Made by a program: the position numbers and the translations under genes
DNA from: an uncultured Campylobacter sp.
GTDB taxonomy: Bacteria > Actinomycetota > Actinomycetes > Mycobacteriales > Mycobacteriaceae
Assembly (NCBI GenBank): GCA_946221035.1
Contig: CAMIME010000001.1
Location: 1-64,000 of the forward strand
Length of the DNA: 64,000 nt
Reading direction: 5' to 3'
The notes under the pieces: model-generated
Database searches by the model: none
The model's input: the letters and a program-made list of their open reading frames with translations, nothing else
Told to the model about the DNA's origin: nothing
Shown: piece by piece, positions 60,372-64,000 of the stretch
Layout of the letters: every line of letters begins with the position of its first letter
How positions within the stretch are numbered: the first letter of the stretch is position 1

Positions 60372-61913
60372 CTACGGCCGGCGCCAGACCCGCCCGTCCT
60401 TCTCTAACATCCTGTCGGCGGACGCCGGGCCCCACGTTCCCGCCGGGTAATCCTCGGGGCGGCCGCCCTGCTCCCAGAACTCAATGACGGGGTCGAGGAT
60501 CTCCCAGCTGCGCTCCACCTCGGAGTTGGTGGGGAAGAGACTCGATTCGTCCAAGAGGGCGTCCAGGATGAGCCGCTCGTACGCCTCCGGGGACTGCTCC
60601 GTAAACGCCTCGGAGTAATGGAAGTCCATATTGACGTCGCGCAGTTCCATGCCGGGGCCGGGCATCTTCGAACCGAAGCGCATGAGCACGCCCTCGTCGG
60701 GCTGGACACGGATGACGATCGCGTTGTTCGTCAGCTGCGCGGTCTGGTCCGCGGAGAACGGCTGGTAAGGCGGCTCCTTGAACACAAGGGCAATCTCCGT
60801 GACCCTTCGCCCGAGACGCTTGCCGGTGCGCAGGTAGAACGGCACGCCAGCCCAGCGGCGGGACTGGATCTCCAGCGTCATGGCCGCGAACGTTTCAGTG
60901 GTGGACGCCGGATCAAACCCGTCCTCCTCACGCAGGCCCACCACGCGGCGCGAGCCCTGCCAACCGGCGGCGTACTGCCCGCGCGCCGTCGTCTTGCCAA
61001 ACGGCCCCACCGCCGAGGTCGCACGCAGCACCTTCAGCTTCTCCGCCCGGAGCTGACCGGGGGAGAAGGACACCGGCTCCTCCATCGCCACCAGTGCGAG
61101 GAGCTGAATGAGGTGGTTCTGGATCACATCGCGCGCAGCACCGATGCCGTCGTAGTAGCTCGCGCGCCCACCCAGGCCGATATCCTCCGCCATGGTGATT
61201 TGAACGTGGTCGATGTAGTGGGAGTTCCACACAGGCTCAAACATCTGGTTGGCAAAGCGCAGTGCCAGAATGTTCTGCACTGTTTCCTTGCCCAAGTAGT
61301 GGTCGATGCGGAACACCGAGCGCTCGGGGAACACCGCGCCCACGACCTCGTTGAGCTTGCGGGCGGATTCGAGGTCGTGCCCGAAGGGTTTCTCGATAAT
61401 CACGCGCCGCCACTCGTGCTCGTTCGCCGGCGTGGCCATCCCGCTGCGGTCGAGTTGGTGCACGACATCCGCGAAGAACTCGGGCGGTACGGAGAGGTAG
61501 TAGGCCCAGTTGCCGGCGGTACCGCGCTGCGCATCCATCCGACGCAAGGTGTCGGCGAGGCGGTCGAAGGCCGCGTCGTCGTCGAAGTTCCCCTGCACAA
61601 ACTCGAGGCCGTCGGCAAGCCGCTGCCACACGTTCTCGCGGATCTTCGTGCGGGCGCCGCGCTCAACGGCGTCGCGCACGTACTGCTGGAAATCCTCCTT
61701 CGACCAGTCGCGGCGACCGTAGCCCACGAGGGTAAACCCGCCGGGGAGAAGCCCCCTGTTCGCGAGGTCATAGATCGCGGGAAGGAGCTTTTTGCGGGCG
61801 AGGTCGCCGGTCACGCCGAAAATCACCATGCCGGAGGGCCCGGCGATCTGGGGGAGGCGCTTGTCGTCGGGGGAGCGCAGCGGGTTGACCCACTGCGGGC
61901 CTAAATCAGTCAC
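60372..61913 (-). CDS. zwf: Glucose-6-phosphate 1-dehydrogenase
   Basis: 513 residues from GTG 61913. NADP-binding VIFGVTGDLARKKLLPAIYDL; substrate site RIDHYLGKETVQNILALRFAN with the catalytic residues; IEKPFGHDLESA; end YPAGTWGPASADRML. Full length. Upstream, TAAACT on the minus strand (61922-61927) ends 8 nt before the GTG, so zwf could also be made from its own leaderless promoter inside the tal-zwf gap. Confidence 0.97.
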   Translation of the reverse strand: MTDLGPQWVNPLRSPDDKRLPQIAGPSGMVIFGVTGDLARKKLLPAIYDLANRGLLPGGFTLVGYGRRDWSKEDFQQYVRDAVERGARTKIRENVWQRLADGLEFVQGNFDDDAAFDRLADTLRRMDAQRGTAGNWAYYLSVPPEFFADVVHQLDRSGMATPANEHEWRRVIIEKPFGHDLESARKLNEVVGAVFPERSVFRIDHYLGKETVQNILALRFANQMFEPVWNSHYIDHVQITMAEDIGLGGRASYYDGIGAARDVIQNHLIQLLALVAMEEPVSFSPGQLRAEKLKVLRATSAVGPFGKTTARGQYAAGWQGSRRVVGLREEDGFDPASTTETFAAMTLEIQSRRWAGVPFYLRTGKRLGRRVTEIALVFKEPPYQPFSADQTAQLTNNAIVIRVQPDEGVLMRFGSKMPGPGMELRDVNMDFHYSEAFTEQSPEAYERLILDALLDESSLFPTNSEVERSWEILDPVIEFWEQGGRPEDYPAGTWGPASADRMLEKDGRVWRRP

Positions 61914-61921
61914 GTGGGATG

Positions 61922-61927
61922 AGTTTA
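61922..61927 (-). promoter_or_regulatory. Candidate internal -10 (TAAACT) for zwf
   Basis: Ends 8 nt before the zwf GTG on the minus strand with no Shine-Dalgarno. Would uncouple zwf-opcA-pgl from tkt-tal. Confidence 0.4.
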
Positions 61928-61935
61928 TGCCATGG

Positions 61936-63030
61936 CTACTTCAGCCGCGCCGTCATCGAATCCAGCAGTTCGCCCCACGCATCGACAAACTTTTCCACGC
62001 CCTCGTGCTCAAGCACCTGCACGACGTCGCCCAAATCGATGCCCACGGCCGCGAGCTGCTCGAAGACCCGAGTCGCCTCTGCCTCGGTGCCCGTCAACGT
62101 GTCGCCATGCACCCCGCCTTCGGCGAGCACCGCGTCGAGCGTCTTCTCCGGCATGGTGTTCACGGTGTCGGGGCCCGCGAGCTCGGTGACGTACATCGTC
62201 GCCGGGTAGGCCGGATTCTTTACACCAGTTGACGCCCACAGCGGCCGCTGCACGTTCGCAATCGCAGGAAGCTTGTCGACGGCTCCGTCGCCACCGAACT
62301 CATCCAAAAACAGCGCGTAGGCCAACCGCGCGTTCGCAATGCCGGCCTTGCCACGCAGTGCGAGCGCCTCCTCGGTGCCGATGGTTTCGAGGCGGTTATC
62401 CACCTCGGTATCCATCCGCGAGACGAAGAAGGACGCCACGGAGTGGATGGCGGACACGTCGTGGCCGTTTGCCTCGGCTTGACGGATGCCCTCCTTGTAT
62501 GCGTCGATGACCTGCTTGTATCGCTCGACGGAGAAGATCAAGGTGACATTGACCGAGATGCCCTCCGACAGCGCGGCGGTGACGGCCGGCAGGGACTCGT
62601 CGGTGGCCGGGATCTTGATCATCAGGTTCTCGCGGTCCACCTGCTCCCACAGCTCACGCGCCTGGGCGATGGTCTTGGCCTCATCCGCGGCGTAACGGGG
62701 GTCAACCTCGATGGAGACGCGGCCGTCCTTGCCGCCGGTGGCCCGGTAGGTATCACGGAAGAGGTCGCACGCGTCTTGCACGTCCTTGATGCTCATCGCG
62801 TACACCGCCGCGTCGGCGGTGGTGCCGGCCAGCTTCAGCTCCGCGAGCTGGTCGTCGTAGTGCGTTCCCGAGCCCATGGCCGCAGCGAAGATGGCGGGGT
62901 TGGTGGTCACTCCCACGATGGATTTCTCAGCCTTGACCTGGTCCAGGTTGCCGGTGGCGATGCGCTCGCGCGACAGGTCGTCGAGCCAGGTGGAGGTGCC
63001 GATTTCGTAGAGTTCATCGATCGGGTTCAT
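61936..63030 (-). CDS. tal: Transaldolase
   Basis: 364 residues from ATG 63030, with AAGGAG eight bases before; the frame extending to 63519 is a shadow inside tkt. IDELYEIGTSTWLDDLSRERI, GVTTNPAIFAAAM; the Schiff-base Lys in NLMIKIPATDESLPAV; ISVNVTLIFSVERYKQVIDAY; RPLWASTGVKNPAYPATMYV. Long type (about 360 residues) usual in actinobacteria. Transfers dihydroxyacetone units between sugar phosphates. Confidence 0.96.
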   Translation of the reverse strand: MNPIDELYEIGTSTWLDDLSRERIATGNLDQVKAEKSIVGVTTNPAIFAAAMGSGTHYDDQLAELKLAGTTADAAVYAMSIKDVQDACDLFRDTYRATGGKDGRVSIEVDPRYAADEAKTIAQARELWEQVDRENLMIKIPATDESLPAVTAALSEGISVNVTLIFSVERYKQVIDAYKEGIRQAEANGHDVSAIHSVASFFVSRMDTEVDNRLETIGTEEALALRGKAGIANARLAYALFLDEFGGDGAVDKLPAIANVQRPLWASTGVKNPAYPATMYVTELAGPDTVNTMPEKTLDAVLAEGGVHGDTLTGTEAEATRVFEQLAAVGIDLGDVVQVLEHEGVEKFVDAWGELLDSMTARLK

Positions 63031-63043
63031 GGTGGAAGCTCCT

Positions 63044-64000
63044 TTACTTGCCGTCGCCGCGGGTGGGGGCGGATTCGGTGGCACCGACGCGTTCGCTCGT
63101 CGGCACCGTGCGGTTCTCGCGGGTGCATGCGATGACGTCGCGGGAAACGCGGACCACGTTGTCCGTCGTAAAGCCGAAGCGCTCGAACAGCTCCGCGCCT
63201 GGGGCGGACGCGCCGAAGTGCTCAAGCGACACGGCGCGGCCGTGGGTGCCCAGGAAGCGGAACCACGGCATGGACACGCCAGCCTCCACTGAGACACGCG
63301 CCTGCACGTCGCGGGGGAGGATCGAGTCGATGTAGTCGTCGTCCTGCTCCATGAACCAGTCCATGCAGGGCACCGAGACGACACGCACCGCGGTGCCTTC
63401 CGCCTCGAGCACCTTCGCGGTCTCGACGGCGTACTGCACCTCGGAACCGGTGGCCATGATAATGAGGTCGGGGGTCTCCTTAGAGGCCTCCACCAGCACG
63501 TACGCGCCTCGGGCGACACCCTCGAACGCCTTCTCCTTGGTGCCCTCGAGCACCGGCAGATTCTGGCGGGACAGGGCGAGCGCCTTCGGCTGCTCCTTCG
63601 CTTCGAGCGCAGCCTTCCACGCGGCGGAGGTTTCGTTCGCGTCCGCGGGGCGGATCACGGCGAGGTCCGGGATGGCACGCAGCGCAGCCAATGTTTCTAC
63701 CGGCTGGTGCGTCGGGCCGTCCTCGCCCAAGCCAATGGAGTCGTGGGTGAACACGTAGTAGCCGTCGATGCCGGACAGCGCGGCCACGCGGATCGCGGGG
63801 TAGAGGTACTCGGAGAAGATGAGGAAGGTGCCACCGTAGACGCGGGTGTTGCCGTGCAGCGCGATGCCGTTCATGATCGAGCCCATCGCGTGCTCGCGGA
63901 TGCCGAAGTGCAGGTTGCGGCCATACGGCTCGGCGGTGAACATGTCGGTGGAGATCGACTCCGGGCCAAAGGACGCGACGCCCTTGATCAGCGTGTTGTT
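63044..64000 (-). CDS. tkt: Transketolase, C-terminal part (continues past the window)
   Basis: The frame is open to the window edge at 64000; 318 codons are visible. The part shown covers the pyrimidine-binding domain end and the C-terminal domain: RNLHFGIREHAMGSIMNGIALHG (cofactor Glu), FTHDSIGLGEDGPTHQPVETLAALRAIP, RPADANETSAAWKAAL, LALSRQNLPVL. The missing N-terminal half holds the thiamine-diphosphate GDG motif. First gene of the pentose phosphate operon. The stop lies 13 bp before tal. Confidence 0.96.
   Translation of the reverse strand, partial: NNTLIKGVASFGPESISTDMFTAEPYGRNLHFGIREHAMGSIMNGIALHGNTRVYGGTFLIFSEYLYPAIRVAALSGIDGYYVFTHDSIGLGEDGPTHQPVETLAALRAIPDLAVIRPADANETSAAWKAALEAKEQPKALALSRQNLPVLEGTKEKAFEGVARGAYVLVEASKETPDLIIMATGSEVQYAVETAKVLEAEGTAVRVVSVPCMDWFMEQDDDYIDSILPRDVQARVSVEAGVSMPWFRFLGTHGRAVSLEHFGASAPGAELFERFGFTTDNVVRVSRDVIACTRENRTVPTSERVGATESAPTRGDGK

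Noticed and set aside
61936..63519. Long minus-strand open frame extending tal upstream to 63519
   Set aside because: The extra 163 residues are a shadow of tkt in another frame; the conserved transaldolase start and AAGGAG are at 63030.

Overview
The window is high-GC bacterial chromosome whose gene order matches Corynebacterium. The markers are the tkt-tal-zwf-opcA-pgl cluster, uvrC-rapZ-yvcK-whiA-gapA-pgk-tpiA-secG, aroC-K-B-Q-pepQ-efp-nusB, the rib operon behind fmt-rsmB-rpe, and pyrR-B-C-carAB-F followed by a mycobacterial-type integration host factor, gmk, rpoZ, coaBC and metK. I do not assign a species. Almost everything is core metabolism or information processing. I see no rRNA, tRNA, CRISPR array, prophage or insertion sequence. 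Coding density is very high and no gene-free gap exceeds 300 bp.

Layout. 1-1638: tail of a C-terminally anchored secreted protein, a small secreted protein and a membrane-anchored cyclophilin. 1730-11419: metallo-beta-lactamase hydrolase, hisS, sdaA, a HEPN/CBS protein, a zinc metallopeptidase, aspS, a kinase-fold protein and rarA. 11475-23586: alaS, ruvX, mltG, the shikimate genes aroE and aroC-K-B-Q with a small prepilin peptidase, pepQ, efp, nusB and a PPK2-type kinase. 23596-25899 (minus): two YbjN-like proteins and a TIGR01777 epimerase. 26028-37754: pyrimidine operon, mIHF, gmk, rpoZ, coaBC, metK. 37751-40005 (minus): two membrane proteins of unknown function and a secreted polysaccharide deacetylase. 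40234-49903: helicase-dead priA, def, fmt, rsmB, rpe, ribD-E-BA-H and a PH-domain protein. 49907-58590: uvrC through secG, including lower glycolysis. 58643-64000 (minus): pentose phosphate operon, with tkt running off the window edge.

The most unusual gene is carA (28839-29279). It encodes only the N-terminal domain of the carbamoyl-phosphate synthase small subunit. The whole glutamine amidotransferase domain is missing, cleanly, between intact pyrC and carB, so this synthetase may run on free ammonia or borrow a glutaminase. Other points of interest are a PyrR-binding-type hairpin that contains the pyrR Shine-Dalgarno, an exact McbR-type operator before metK, a near-perfect GlxR site before gapA, a HEPN RNase-type motif fused to CBS domains, RapZ without its Walker A lysine, PriA without helicase motifs, and about ten genes whose -10 hexamer lies 6-8 nt before the start codon, as expected for leaderless mRNAs.
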